Below are positions 35,162-43,888 of a stretch of 64,000 bases of DNA, one piece after another; the first letter of the stretch is position 1; the number at the start of each line of letters is the position of its first letter. Origin of the DNA: Nocardioides antri (GTDB taxonomy: Bacteria; Actinomycetota; Actinomycetes; Propionibacteriales; Nocardioidaceae); the NCBI RefSeq assembly GCF_008373765.1, contig NZ_VUJW01000001.1, positions 838,568 to 902,567 of the forward strand, given 5' to 3'. The translations under genes and the position numbers were made by a program. Under the pieces are notes generated by a model that saw only the letters and a list, made by a program, of their open reading frames with translations, had not been told where the DNA came from and ran no database searches.

Positions 35162-36214
35162 TCACCCTGATTCGTCGGAGTGGGCGGCATCGCGGATCTC
35201 GCCGACGAGCTCCTCGATCACGTCCTCGAGGGCTGCGACACCCAGGGTGGCCCCGTCGTCGGTCACCACGCGGGCCATGTGGGCGCCCCGGCGCTGGAGG
35301 TTCTCGAGCACGTCGTGGAGCAGCGCGCCCTCCCCCACGGTCGCGAACGGGCGCACCCAGCGGTCGGCGATCGGCCGCTGCCGGCGGGCCTCGTCGGGCT
35401 CCAGCACGTCCTTGATGTGCAGGTAGCCGACCAGCTCGTCGGACCCGGCGTCGACGACCGGGAACCGGCTGTAGCCGGTGGCCGCACAGAGCGCCTCGAC
35501 GTCGGCGCCGGTGGAACCGCGGCGGACGGTCGTCAGCGAGTCGGGACGCATCATCACCGCCTCCACCGACTTCTCGGTGAAGCCGAGGGCGCCCGAGAGG
35601 CGGTCGTACTCGTCCTTCGCCAGCAGGCCCTCGCCCCGCGACTCCTCGACCAGCGCCGCGACCTGCTCCCGGGTGAACGTCGAGCTGAGCTCGTCCTTCG
35701 GCTCGACCCGGATCAGCCGCAGGATCGCCTTCGCCATCGCGTCGAGCGCGACGATCCCCGGCCGCAGCACGGTCACGAAGGCCAGCATCGGGGGCGCCAG
35801 CAGGAGCGCGGCCCGGTCGGGGCCGGCCAGCGCGATGTTCTTCGGGACCATCTCGCCGAGCACGACGTGGAGGAAGGCGACGATGCTCAACGCGATGGTG
35901 AACGCGACCGGGTGCAGCAGGTCGTGCGGGATGTGGACCGCCTCGAACAAAGGCTCGAGGAGGTGGGCGATCGCCGGCTCGGCGATGGCGCCGAGCAGCA
36001 GCGAGCAGACCGTGACGCCGAGCTGGATGCCGGCGATCATCAGCGGCATCTGCTCCAGCGCGCGCAGGGTGGTGCGGGCGAGCCGGGAGCCGGCCTGTGC
36101 CCGCGGCTCGATCTGGCTGCGGCGGGCCGAGACGAGCGCGAACTCGGTGCCGACGAAAAAAGCGTTGCCGGCGAGCAGCAGCACCGTCAGCGCGAGCGCG
36201 GCGACCTCACTCAT
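35162..36214 (-). CDS. CNNM/CBS-domain membrane protein (hemolysin C-like), short
   Basis: 350 residues. An N-terminal CNNM (DUF21) transmembrane domain (residues 1-170, FVGTEFALVSARRSQIEPRAQAGSR, LGEMVPKNIALA) is followed by a CBS pair (about 205-340, VMMRPDSLTTV, YSRFPVVDAGSDELVGYLHIKDV). Unlike its neighbour it ends without the CorC_HlyC domain. CNNM proteins handle magnesium or other divalent cations, with the CBS pair sensing nucleotides. The ATG overlaps the stop of the upstream paralogue by 8 bases. Confidence 0.9.
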   Translation of the reverse strand: MSEVAALALTVLLLAGNAFFVGTEFALVSARRSQIEPRAQAGSRLARTTLRALEQMPLMIAGIQLGVTVCSLLLGAIAEPAIAHLLEPLFEAVHIPHDLLHPVAFTIALSIVAFLHVVLGEMVPKNIALAGPDRAALLLAPPMLAFVTVLRPGIVALDAMAKAILRLIRVEPKDELSSTFTREQVAALVEESRGEGLLAKDEYDRLSGALGFTEKSVEAVMMRPDSLTTVRRGSTGADVEALCAATGYSRFPVVDAGSDELVGYLHIKDVLEPDEARRQRPIADRWVRPFATVGEGALLHDVLENLQRRGAHMARVVTDDGATLGVAALEDVIEELVGEIRDAAHSDESG

Positions 36215-37556
36215 CGGAGGTCACCTCCCCGTCGCGCAGGACGAGGCGGTCGACCCGGAGCCCATCCATGTGCTCGACGGACAGCACGGCCGTGCGGGCC
36301 GGCGCGTCCTCGTCGTCCAGCCGTTCGGTCAGGGGTACGGCGACCTCGTCGCCGCTGCTCGGGATCCGGCCCAGCAGCTTGAGCACGAGCCCGGCGATGG
36401 TGTCGTAGTCCTCGCCCTCCGGGAGCGGAATGCCGGTGAGGTCCTCGACCTCGTCGGGCCGCAGCAGGCCCGAGAGCGACCAGCTGCCGTCGCGCCGGAG
36501 CCGGCCGCGGCTGCCGAGGCGGTCGTGCTCGTCGGAGATGTCACCGACGATCTCCTCGACCACGTCCTCGAGCGTGACGATGCCGGCGTGCCCGCCGTAC
36601 TCGTCCAGGACGACTGCCATCTGGAAGCCGTCCTTCCGCAGCAGCGCCATCAGCGGGTCCAGGCGCAGGCTGTCGGGTACGACGATCGGCTTGGCCATCA
36701 AGTGTCTGACCCGGGTGGTGGCACGCTCGGGTACGGGCAGCGCCACGGCGTGCTTCACGTGCACCGTCCCGACGACGTTGTCGTGCTCGTCGAGGACCGG
36801 GAACCGCGAGTGCCCCGTCTCGCGGGCGAGGTCGATGACCGCGCTCGCCCGGTCGGTCTCCTCCAGCGAGCGGGTCCGGACCCGCGGCGTCATGATCTCG
36901 CCCGCCGTGCGGGTGCCGAACTCCACCGAGCGCTCCATCAGCTCTGCGGTCTCGGGGTCGAGCGTCCCGACGTGCGCACTGCGCTGGATCAGCGAGGCCA
37001 GCTCGGTCGAGCTCCGGGCCGACCGCAGCTCCTCCTGCGGCTCGATCCCCAGCCGGCGGACGATGGCGTTCGCCGCGCCGTTCAGCACCCGGATCGGCCA
37101 CTTGATCGCGGACGTGAACGCGCGCATCGGCGCCTGGGTCGCCCGGGCGGTCCGCATCGGGAGCGCGAGCGCGATGTTCTTCGGCACCAGCTCGCCGATC
37201 AGCATCGTGATGATGGTGCTGAGGACCAGTCCCGTCGTGAGCGCGATCGGGCCGACCCCGCCTTCCGGCACCCCTGCTGCCTCCAGCGGGCTGCGGAGCA
37301 GCTCCGCCATGGCCGGCTCGGCGAGGAACCCGATGCCGAGGTTGGTCGCGGTGATCCCCACCTGCGCGCCCGACAGCTGCGTCGACAGCGACCGGACCGC
37401 CCGCTGGACGCCCTGGGCGGTGGCGTCGCCCTCGGCCGCCGCCTTGTCGACCTGGCCACGGTCGACGGTGACGAACGCGAACTCCGCGGCGACGAACATC
37501 CCGCACGCGAGCACGAGCAGGATCGCGAGTCCGAGGAGGAGCAGGGCCGTCGTCAT
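36207..37556 (-). CDS. CNNM/CBS/CorC-domain membrane protein (hemolysin family)
   Basis: 449 residues with the full three-domain plan: CNNM membrane domain (LVLACGMFVAAEFAFVTVDRGQVDKAA, ITATNLGIGFLAEPA, LVPKNIALA), CBS pair (IMTPRVRTRSLEE, SRFPVLDEHDNVVGTVHVKHAV, VVLDEYGGHAGIVTLEDVVEEIVGDI) and a C-terminal CorC_HlyC domain (about 370-445). Probable cation transporter or its regulator in the cytoplasmic membrane. It is the first gene of a coupled pair with the shorter paralogue at 35162. Confidence 0.92.
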   Translation of the reverse strand: MTTALLLLGLAILLVLACGMFVAAEFAFVTVDRGQVDKAAAEGDATAQGVQRAVRSLSTQLSGAQVGITATNLGIGFLAEPAMAELLRSPLEAAGVPEGGVGPIALTTGLVLSTIITMLIGELVPKNIALALPMRTARATQAPMRAFTSAIKWPIRVLNGAANAIVRRLGIEPQEELRSARSSTELASLIQRSAHVGTLDPETAELMERSVEFGTRTAGEIMTPRVRTRSLEETDRASAVIDLARETGHSRFPVLDEHDNVVGTVHVKHAVALPVPERATTRVRHLMAKPIVVPDSLRLDPLMALLRKDGFQMAVVLDEYGGHAGIVTLEDVVEEIVGDISDEHDRLGSRGRLRRDGSWSLSGLLRPDEVEDLTGIPLPEGEDYDTIAGLVLKLLGRIPSSGDEVAVPLTERLDDEDAPARTAVLSVEHMDGLRVDRLVLRDGEVTSDE

Positions 37557-37572
37557 CGAGGTTGGCCAGGTG

Positions 37573-39513
37573 TCATGGTCGGTGAAGCGTACCCACCTGT
37601 GCGTACCACTCGAGCAGCTCGGGGGCGTCGACGCTGCCGGGGTCGAGCGCGCCACTGAGGTCCTGGCCGAGCAGCACCTTCTTGACCGGCACCTCGAGCT
37701 TCTTGCCGGTGCGCGTGTGCGGGATCCCGGGCGCGGCGATGACGTCGTCGGGCACGTGCCGCGGTGACGCGTGGGTGCGGATCGCGTCCTTGATGCGGGT
37801 CTCGAGCGCCTGGTCCAGCTCCACGCCGTCGCCGAGCACCACGAAGAGCGGCATCCAGTAGTCGCCGTCCGGGCGCTCGATGCCGATGACGAGCGCCTCG
37901 CGGACCTCCGGCAGCGCCTCGACCGGCTCGTAGATGTCAGCGCTGCCCATCCGGATCCCCTTCCGGTTGAGGGTCGCGTCCGAGCGGCCGTGGATGGCAA
38001 CCGAGCCGTGGTCGGTGAGGGTGATCCAGTCGCCGTGCCGCCAGATGCCGGGGAAGGTGTCGAAGTACGCGTCGTGGTAGCGCGCGCCGTCGGGGTCGTC
38101 CCAGAACATCACCGGCATCGACGGCATCGGCCGGGTCACCACCAGCTCGCCGACCTCGCCGCGGACGGGGGCGCCGGACTCGTCGTAGGCGTCGAGGGCC
38201 ACGCCCAGGCACGGGCGGGACAGCTCTCCCGCCCACACCGGGGTGGTCGGCGCGGGGCCGACGAACGCGCTGACCACGTCGGTGCCGCCGCTGATCGAGG
38301 CGATCTGGACGACCGGCGGGAGGGCGTCCGCGAGGGCGCGGTGGCTGACGGCGGGGAACGTCGAGCCCGAGATGCCGACGCGGCGCAGCCGGGAGAGGTC
38401 GTGGCCCTGCGGCCCGACGCCGGCCTTCTGGCAGGCGGCGACGTACGCCGGGCTCATGCCCGTCGCGGTCACACCGTGGTCGGCGGTGATCGCCCAGAGC
38501 TGGTCGGTGGCCGGGTGGGCCGGGCTGCCGTCGTACGCGACGACGGAGGCGCCGGTGAGCAGGCCGCCGACGACGAAGTTCCACATCATCCAGGACGGCG
38601 TCGTGTACCAGAACAGCCGCTCCCCCGGCCCGAGGTCGAAGTGCAGGGCGGCGACCTTGGCCTGCTCGAGGAGGGCGCCACCGTGGCCGTGCACGATGCC
38701 CTTCGGCTTGCCGGTGGTGCCGGAGGAGAAGAGCACCCACAGGGGTCGGTCGAACGTCACCTCGACGAACTCCAGCTCGCGAGCCGGATCGGCGCCGACC
38801 GCCTCGGCCCACTCGACGTCCCCCACGTCGATCGTCGCGACGAGCGACGGCAGCGCCGTCCTCAGCTCCGCGACGACCTCGGAGCGGTCGTGCGTCCTCC
38901 CACCGTGGACGTACGACGTCGCGTGGACCAGCAGCTTCGGCTCGAGCTGCCCGAACCGGGCCAGCGCGGCGGACGCCGCGTAGTCCATCCCGCACACGGA
39001 CCAGATCGCGCCGAGGCTCGCGGTCGCGAGGAGGGCGACGATCGTGTCGGGCGTGTTGGGCAGGTAGCCGACCACCCGGTCGCCCTCCCCCACCCCCAGC
39101 TCGCGGAACCGGGCGGCGGCGCCGGCCACCTCGGCCCGGAGCTCCGCCCAGGTCAGGGTCCGGGTCCCGCCCGGGTCCTCGGTCAGCCCGACCACTGCCA
39201 CCTCGTCGTCCGGGCGGCCGTCGAGCACGGCGCGGGCGTAGTTGACCCGCGCGTCGGGGAACCACACCGCGCCGGGCATCCGCTCCTCGGCGAGCGCCGG
39301 ACCGGGCAGGTCGAGGCCGAGGTACTCCGCGACGCAGCGCCAGAACCCGTCGAGGTCGTCGACGGACCAGCGCCAGAGTGCGTCGTAGCCCTCGACGCCG
39401 GGGGCGGTCAGGTCGCGGCCGGCGTAAGCCGCCGAGGACGCCAGCCGGGCGAGCTCCTCGATCCGGTAGGGACGCTCGTGAGTGGACGGCGGTGTCCAGT
39501 CGGGGGCACGCAT
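37573..39513 (-). CDS. acetoacetate-CoA ligase
   Basis: 646-residue AMP-forming acyl-CoA synthetase of the acetoacetyl-CoA synthetase group: N-terminal ACS-type cap, phosphate loop SSGTTGKPKGIVHGHGG, GTDVVSAFVG adenine region, GDWITLTDHGSVAIHGRSDATLNRKGIRMG hinge and C-terminal RTGKKLEVPVKK with the adenylation Lys. It activates acetoacetate in the cytoplasm for use in lipid or PHB metabolism. TAGAGT (39525-39520, minus) ends 6 bases before the ATG. It is divergent from the cyclase gene. Confidence 0.92.
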   Translation of the reverse strand: MRAPDWTPPSTHERPYRIEELARLASSAAYAGRDLTAPGVEGYDALWRWSVDDLDGFWRCVAEYLGLDLPGPALAEERMPGAVWFPDARVNYARAVLDGRPDDEVAVVGLTEDPGGTRTLTWAELRAEVAGAAARFRELGVGEGDRVVGYLPNTPDTIVALLATASLGAIWSVCGMDYAASAALARFGQLEPKLLVHATSYVHGGRTHDRSEVVAELRTALPSLVATIDVGDVEWAEAVGADPARELEFVEVTFDRPLWVLFSSGTTGKPKGIVHGHGGALLEQAKVAALHFDLGPGERLFWYTTPSWMMWNFVVGGLLTGASVVAYDGSPAHPATDQLWAITADHGVTATGMSPAYVAACQKAGVGPQGHDLSRLRRVGISGSTFPAVSHRALADALPPVVQIASISGGTDVVSAFVGPAPTTPVWAGELSRPCLGVALDAYDESGAPVRGEVGELVVTRPMPSMPVMFWDDPDGARYHDAYFDTFPGIWRHGDWITLTDHGSVAIHGRSDATLNRKGIRMGSADIYEPVEALPEVREALVIGIERPDGDYWMPLFVVLGDGVELDQALETRIKDAIRTHASPRHVPDDVIAAPGIPHTRTGKKLEVPVKKVLLGQDLSGALDPGSVDAPELLEWYAQVGTLHRP

Positions 39514-39519
39514 GAGGCG

Positions 39520-39549
39520 ACTCTAGTGAGGCGTCCGACACCCTAGAAT
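39520..39549. promoter_or_regulatory. divergent leaderless promoters (acetoacetate-CoA ligase / cyclase)
   Basis: TAGAGT on the minus strand (39525-39520), 6 bases before the ligase ATG, and TAGAAT on the plus strand (39544-39549), 7 bases before GTG 39557. The 43 bases between the two starts therefore carry both core promoters back to back. Confidence 0.55.
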
Positions 39550-39556
39550 GCCGCCT

Positions 39557-40453
39557 GTGAGCGAGCTGTCCCAGCAGCGCCTGGCCATGCTGTTCTCGGA
39601 CATCGAGGGCTCCACGCTGCACGCCAACCGGCTGGGCGGCCAGTGGAAGGACGTGCTCCGGCTCCACCGCGAGACGTGCCGCCGCGCCTGGGCCGCTCAC
39701 CAGGGGCACGAGGTCGACACCGCAGGTGACGGGTTCTTCGTCGTGTTCGGGTCGGTGACCGCCGCCGTTGCCGCGGCGGTCCAGGCCCAGCGCGAGCTCA
39801 CCGCGCTCGACTGGCCGGGTGGCCGGCCTATCCGCTCGCGGATGGGGCTCCACGTCGGGGTCGTGTCGTCGTACGACGGCAGCTTCGTGGGCTACGACGT
39901 CCACCGCGCCGCGCGGATCATGGGGACGGCCAACGGCGGCCAGGTGGTCGCATCGCAGGCCGTCGTGCTCGACTTCCAGACCAAGCCCGACGGCCTCGAG
40001 ATCACCGACCTCGGCCACCACCCGCTGAAGGACCTGGCCGAGGAGGAGAGGCTCTTCCAGATCCACGCCGAGGGGATGCTGTCGTCGTTCCCGCGGATCA
40101 AGTCGCTCGGCACCTCCGGAGCCGCGGCTGCTGCGGTCGCACGCACGCTCTACCGGCCGGCGGCGGTCTCCACGGCCGAGCTGATCATGGACGACGGCCG
40201 GACGCTCAAGGTCGACGAGCACGGCCTGCGGATCGGCCGCCAGCCCGACAACGACCTCGTGCTCAACGACGGCAAGGCCAGCCGCCACCACTGCGCCATC
40301 ACCGGCACGCCCGCGGGCTTCGTGCTGACCGACCTCCAGTCGACGCACGGAACCACCGTCAACGGCGAGCGGGTCACCATGGCCCGTCCGCTCGAGGACG
40401 GCGACGAGCTCGTCGTCGGCGACACCCGGATGCGGTTCACCCAGCCGGCGTGA
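39557..40453 (+). CDS. class III nucleotidyl cyclase with C-terminal FHA domain
   Basis: 298 residues. The N-terminal class III cyclase domain (1-170) keeps both metal Asp positions (MLFSDIEGST and AGDGFFVVF) and the Arg of the AAR triplet. The transition-state Asn is replaced, giving VHRAARI instead of VNxAAR, as in many actinobacterial cyclase-like domains, so activity needs testing. The C-terminal FHA domain (about 205-298: LRIGRQPDNDLVLNDGKASRHHCAI, STHGTTVNGERV) should bind a phosphothreonine partner. GTG 39557 fits the TAGAAT box; ATG 39548 overlaps it. Its 3' end overlaps the cNMP-oxidoreductase gene by 17 bases. Confidence 0.85.
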   Translation: MSELSQQRLAMLFSDIEGSTLHANRLGGQWKDVLRLHRETCRRAWAAHQGHEVDTAGDGFFVVFGSVTAAVAAAVQAQRELTALDWPGGRPIRSRMGLHVGVVSSYDGSFVGYDVHRAARIMGTANGGQVVASQAVVLDFQTKPDGLEITDLGHHPLKDLAEEERLFQIHAEGMLSSFPRIKSLGTSGAAAAAVARTLYRPAAVSTAELIMDDGRTLKVDEHGLRIGRQPDNDLVLNDGKASRHHCAITGTPAGFVLTDLQSTHGTTVNGERVTMARPLEDGDELVVGDTRMRFTQPA

Positions 40454-42083
40454 CCGGCTGGTCCAGGGGCGCCGGGTTGACGTCGGGCTCGTTGGGCAGC
40501 TCCTTCACCGCGGCCCCGAAGACCTGGATCGTCTCCGCCAGCGCCCGCGCCTCGTTCTCCCCGAGCGAGAGCACCTCGAGAGGCGACGTCGCGCGCACGG
40601 TGGCGGTCCGCCGGGTCCGTTCGAAGACCGACTTCTCTCCGAAGTGGTCCCCCGGCCCCAGCGTCGTCACCAGCACCTCGCCCTCGGGCGTCTCCCGGAT
40701 GACGTCGGCGGTCCCGGCCGTGATCACGTAGATCTGCTGGCCGACCTCGCCCTGGCGCACGACGGCCTGTCCGGTCTCGTAGTGCTCTCGCCGCAGGCCG
40801 TAGGGGGCGGCCACCTGGACGCCCACAATGTCCCGGCCGAAGAACGGGCCGGCCAGCCAGTCGAACGCGATGTCGGCCTTGCGCTCCCACGTCGGCACGA
40901 ACCACCAGAAGAACAGCCGCCACAGGATCCACGCCGGCAGGCCGTAGAACCGCATCCCCTTGAGGTGCGAGACCGCCTTGCGGCGGCCGAGCGAGCAAGC
41001 GTCACCCAGACCGGCGAACGTGAACGGCTTGGGCGGCCTGCCCTGGATCCGCCGCTCGATGTTGCGCCCGATCTGGCGGCCGCCGTACATGCCGTAGATC
41101 GCCACTGCCGGGCAGGTGCCGCCCTGGGGGTGCGGCACGGCGGCGCAGTCGCCCGCCGCCCAGACGTTGTCGGTGCCGGGCACCTGCAGGAACTCGTCGG
41201 TGATCATGCGGCCCCGCTCGTCCCGGTCGTACGGCATCAGGTCGAGGAGCGGCGACAGGGCCGTGCCCGAGGAGCTGATGATCGACCGGGTCTGGATCAC
41301 CTGGCCGTCGGACAGGATCGCCTCGTCCCGGGTCGCCGCCGTGATGCGGGTGCCGGTCAGCACCTCGATGCCACCCTTGGCGATCATCTTCTCGGCGTAG
41401 CCGATGAGCTTCGGCTGCCGGGCTGCCAGCTCCGGCAGGATCCGCTGTCCCGAGTGGACCAGCAGCACGCGGATCTCGTCCGGGTCGATCCCGGGGTACT
41501 CCTTGCGGGCGAGCCGCCGGAAGTAGTCCATCAGCTCGGTGGCGACCTCCACGCCGCCGAACCCGCCGCCGACGACGATGAAGGTCAGCAGCCGCTGGCG
41601 CTCGGCCGGGTCGGTCTCGATCTCCCCCATCTCGAGCATGGCCAGCAGGTGGTTGCGCACCTTGAAGTTGTCGGAGAACGTCTTCAGCTGCAGGGCGTGC
41701 TGGGCGATGCCCGGATAGCGGGACAGGTCGTCGGTCGAGCCGAGCGCGACGACGAGGTGGTCGTACTCGAGCACCTTCTCCTTGCCGTCCAGCAACCGGG
41801 ACGTCGTCACGGTCCTGCTGTCGACGTCGACCGACTTGATCTCGGCGTTGTGGAAGCGCGCGGGCGGGAAGAGCCGCCGGGCCGGGCTCGTGATGTTGGT
41901 CGGCGACACCTTGCCCGTGAGCATCTCCGCGATGAACCCGTGGAAGGTGTGGAAGTTGTCGCGGCTGACGATCGTCAGCTGGACGTCACCCCGCTCGATC
42001 GCCTTCTTCAGCGAGCGCGCGAGGTAGATGGCGGTCCACCCGCCACCCAGGCAAACGACGCGCACCGGGCGCTGGTCGGTCAT
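40437..42083 (-). CDS. NDH-2-like FAD/NAD(P) oxidoreductase fused to a cNMP-binding domain
   Basis: 548 residues. Residues 1-400 form a type II NADH dehydrogenase-like flavoprotein (VCLGGGWTAIYLARSLKKA for FAD, FIVVGGGFGGVEVATELMDYF for NADH, NVWAAGDCAAVPHP), with a C-terminal hydrophobic/aromatic stretch (YGLPAWILWRLFFWWFVPTWE) typical of membrane docking. A cyclic-nucleotide domain follows (about 430-530: GQAVVRQGEVGQQIYVITAGTADVI, GDHFGEKSVFERTRRTATVRA). Probably passes NADH electrons to quinone under cyclic-nucleotide control (inference). ATG 42083 has GGAGGAG at 6 bases and overlaps the patatin stop (ATGA). Confidence 0.88.
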   Translation of the reverse strand: MTDQRPVRVVCLGGGWTAIYLARSLKKAIERGDVQLTIVSRDNFHTFHGFIAEMLTGKVSPTNITSPARRLFPPARFHNAEIKSVDVDSRTVTTSRLLDGKEKVLEYDHLVVALGSTDDLSRYPGIAQHALQLKTFSDNFKVRNHLLAMLEMGEIETDPAERQRLLTFIVVGGGFGGVEVATELMDYFRRLARKEYPGIDPDEIRVLLVHSGQRILPELAARQPKLIGYAEKMIAKGGIEVLTGTRITAATRDEAILSDGQVIQTRSIISSSGTALSPLLDLMPYDRDERGRMITDEFLQVPGTDNVWAAGDCAAVPHPQGGTCPAVAIYGMYGGRQIGRNIERRIQGRPPKPFTFAGLGDACSLGRRKAVSHLKGMRFYGLPAWILWRLFFWWFVPTWERKADIAFDWLAGPFFGRDIVGVQVAAPYGLRREHYETGQAVVRQGEVGQQIYVITAGTADVIRETPEGEVLVTTLGPGDHFGEKSVFERTRRTATVRATSPLEVLSLGENEARALAETIQVFGAAVKELPNEPDVNPAPLDQPVTPAG

Positions 42084-43888
42084 CGGTTCTCCTCCCATCG
42101 GGAGACGGTCTCGAGGGCCGACCGGTAGCCGACCTCGACGATCTCGTCCAGGTGCCGCATGTCCAAGGTGTCGTACTGCGCGACCGGCGGCGAGATGAAG
42201 CGCACGTCGTGCCGCATCCGCTGCGCCGCCGCGGCTCGGTCGCTGGCCAGCGTCGCCGTCCGCTCGAGGATCCGAACGATGCTCGGGAACGCCGTGCCCG
42301 CGGACTGGCGGACCCGGTGGCGGAGCACGTCGACCAGGCCGGGCGCCTCCTCCCAGTGCAGGTCGACCGAGAAGGTCCGCGGCGGTGAGACGTCGCTCGC
42401 GATGATGGTCCCGGCGCCGGTCCTGCTCATGGGGTCGACCGGGAGGTTGTCGAGCACCCCGCCGTCGACGAGCAGCTCGCCGCGGTCGATGACGGGCGCG
42501 ACGATGCCCGGGATCGACATGCTCGCCAGGACGTAGCGGTGGAGCGGCCCGCTGGTGTGGATCACGCTGCGGTTGCGGGTCAGGTTGGTGGAGGTGCAGA
42601 AGTACTCACGCGGCTGGTCCTCGATCCGCGCGCTGCCGAAGCACCCGGCCATCGCCGTACGACTGCGTCCCGAGCCGTGCAGGGCGACGAACGGGAGCGT
42701 GAATCCCTTGAGCGGTCGGATCTCGTGCCACACCTCGCGGTTGCGCTCCACGATGTCCTCCGGGGCGAGGCCGGTCGACCACAGGCCGCCGATGAGGGCG
42801 CCCATGCTGCTGCCGCCGATCCGGTCGATCTCGATGCCGGCCTCGGTCAGCGCCCGGAGCACGCCGATGTGGGCGAACCCACGGGCACCGCCGCCGCCGA
42901 GCACGAGCCCGGTCGCCCGCCCGGTGAGGTGCCGGGCGAGGCGCTCCCAGTCCCGGTCGGCGTCGGCCGCGACGTGGGACTGGCGGCCGAAACCGCCGGC
43001 GTCACGCCACAGCGCGGTGAGCCCCGCAGGCGGCCGTCCGCGCTCGTGCACCAGCAGCAGCTCTCTCGGGACCTCCGGTGCGGTCGCCGCGATCCGGGTC
43101 AGCTGGGCGCGGGCGACCCGATCGGGACGCGCCCCGCCGGGCACCGCCACGAGCACCCGGTCCGCGCGCCGGAGGGCGCGCTCGGTCCAGGGCGAGTCCG
43201 CCTCCGGGTCGGCGAGCAGGAGGATCAGCGGGTGCTCGAGCTCGGCGTTGTCGAAGTAGTCCGCCAGCGCCCGCTCGTCCGGGGACCCCGCCGGCGAACG
43301 GGCGGCGCCGGGCCCGACCGCCTCGTCGATCGCCGCCGGGTCGAGCGCGCGCAGGACCGTGGCGGCACCCAGCCGGGTTGCCACCTCACGGGCGTCGTAC
43401 CCCGCGGCGGGGACGATCGCGACGGTCGCCGGCGCACTGGTACGACGAGGCGGGCTGCCGGGCAGCAGCCAGCCCGCGACGACCCGGGTGAGCTGGAGCG
43501 CGCTGCGCGGGTCCTCCTCCATCAGCCGCTCGAACGACGCGCGGGACAGCCGCCCGACCAGGGTGTCCCGGACCGCTCGGACGGTGGCGGTGCGCGGCGA
43601 CCCGGTGAGCAGCGCGACCTCACCCACGGTGGAGCCGCGGCCGATCTCGCGGACGACGGTCTCGGTGCCGTCCATGCCCACGAGCGAGACGTTGAGCCGG
43701 CCACCCGCGACCACGTAGAGGTCGTCCCCCGGGTCGCCGGCGCGCATCAGCGTCTCGCCCCGGTCGAGCACGGTCCACTCCATCGAGCGCGCGAGCTCCT
43801 CGAGACGTGCCTCGGACATGCCCCGGAACACAGTGCAGCCGGCGAGCGCGCCGACCGCGTTCCGCGGCTCAGCCCGGATGGTGCGCAT
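42080..43888 (-). CDS. patatin-like phospholipase with N-terminal cNMP-binding domain
   Basis: 602 residues of the neuropathy-target-esterase type, like mycobacterial Rv2565. The cNMP domain (about 15-135) has AGDPGDDLYVVAGGRLNV and GEVALLTGSPRTATVRA. A middle Rossmann-like linker (about 155-300) precedes the patatin domain: GGGGARGFAHIGVLRAL (oxyanion hole), GGSSMGALIGG (nucleophile Ser near 362) and VDGGVLDNLPV (catalytic Asp). Likely a lysophospholipase or lipid esterase. ATG 43888 is preferred over GTG 43891 because GGAG is 6 bases away. It overlaps the aldehyde dehydrogenase gene by 20 bases. Confidence 0.9.
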   Translation of the reverse strand: MRTIRAEPRNAVGALAGCTVFRGMSEARLEELARSMEWTVLDRGETLMRAGDPGDDLYVVAGGRLNVSLVGMDGTETVVREIGRGSTVGEVALLTGSPRTATVRAVRDTLVGRLSRASFERLMEEDPRSALQLTRVVAGWLLPGSPPRRTSAPATVAIVPAAGYDAREVATRLGAATVLRALDPAAIDEAVGPGAARSPAGSPDERALADYFDNAELEHPLILLLADPEADSPWTERALRRADRVLVAVPGGARPDRVARAQLTRIAATAPEVPRELLLVHERGRPPAGLTALWRDAGGFGRQSHVAADADRDWERLARHLTGRATGLVLGGGGARGFAHIGVLRALTEAGIEIDRIGGSSMGALIGGLWSTGLAPEDIVERNREVWHEIRPLKGFTLPFVALHGSGRSRTAMAGCFGSARIEDQPREYFCTSTNLTRNRSVIHTSGPLHRYVLASMSIPGIVAPVIDRGELLVDGGVLDNLPVDPMSRTGAGTIIASDVSPPRTFSVDLHWEEAPGLVDVLRHRVRQSAGTAFPSIVRILERTATLASDRAAAAQRMRHDVRFISPPVAQYDTLDMRHLDEIVEVGYRSALETVSRWEENR

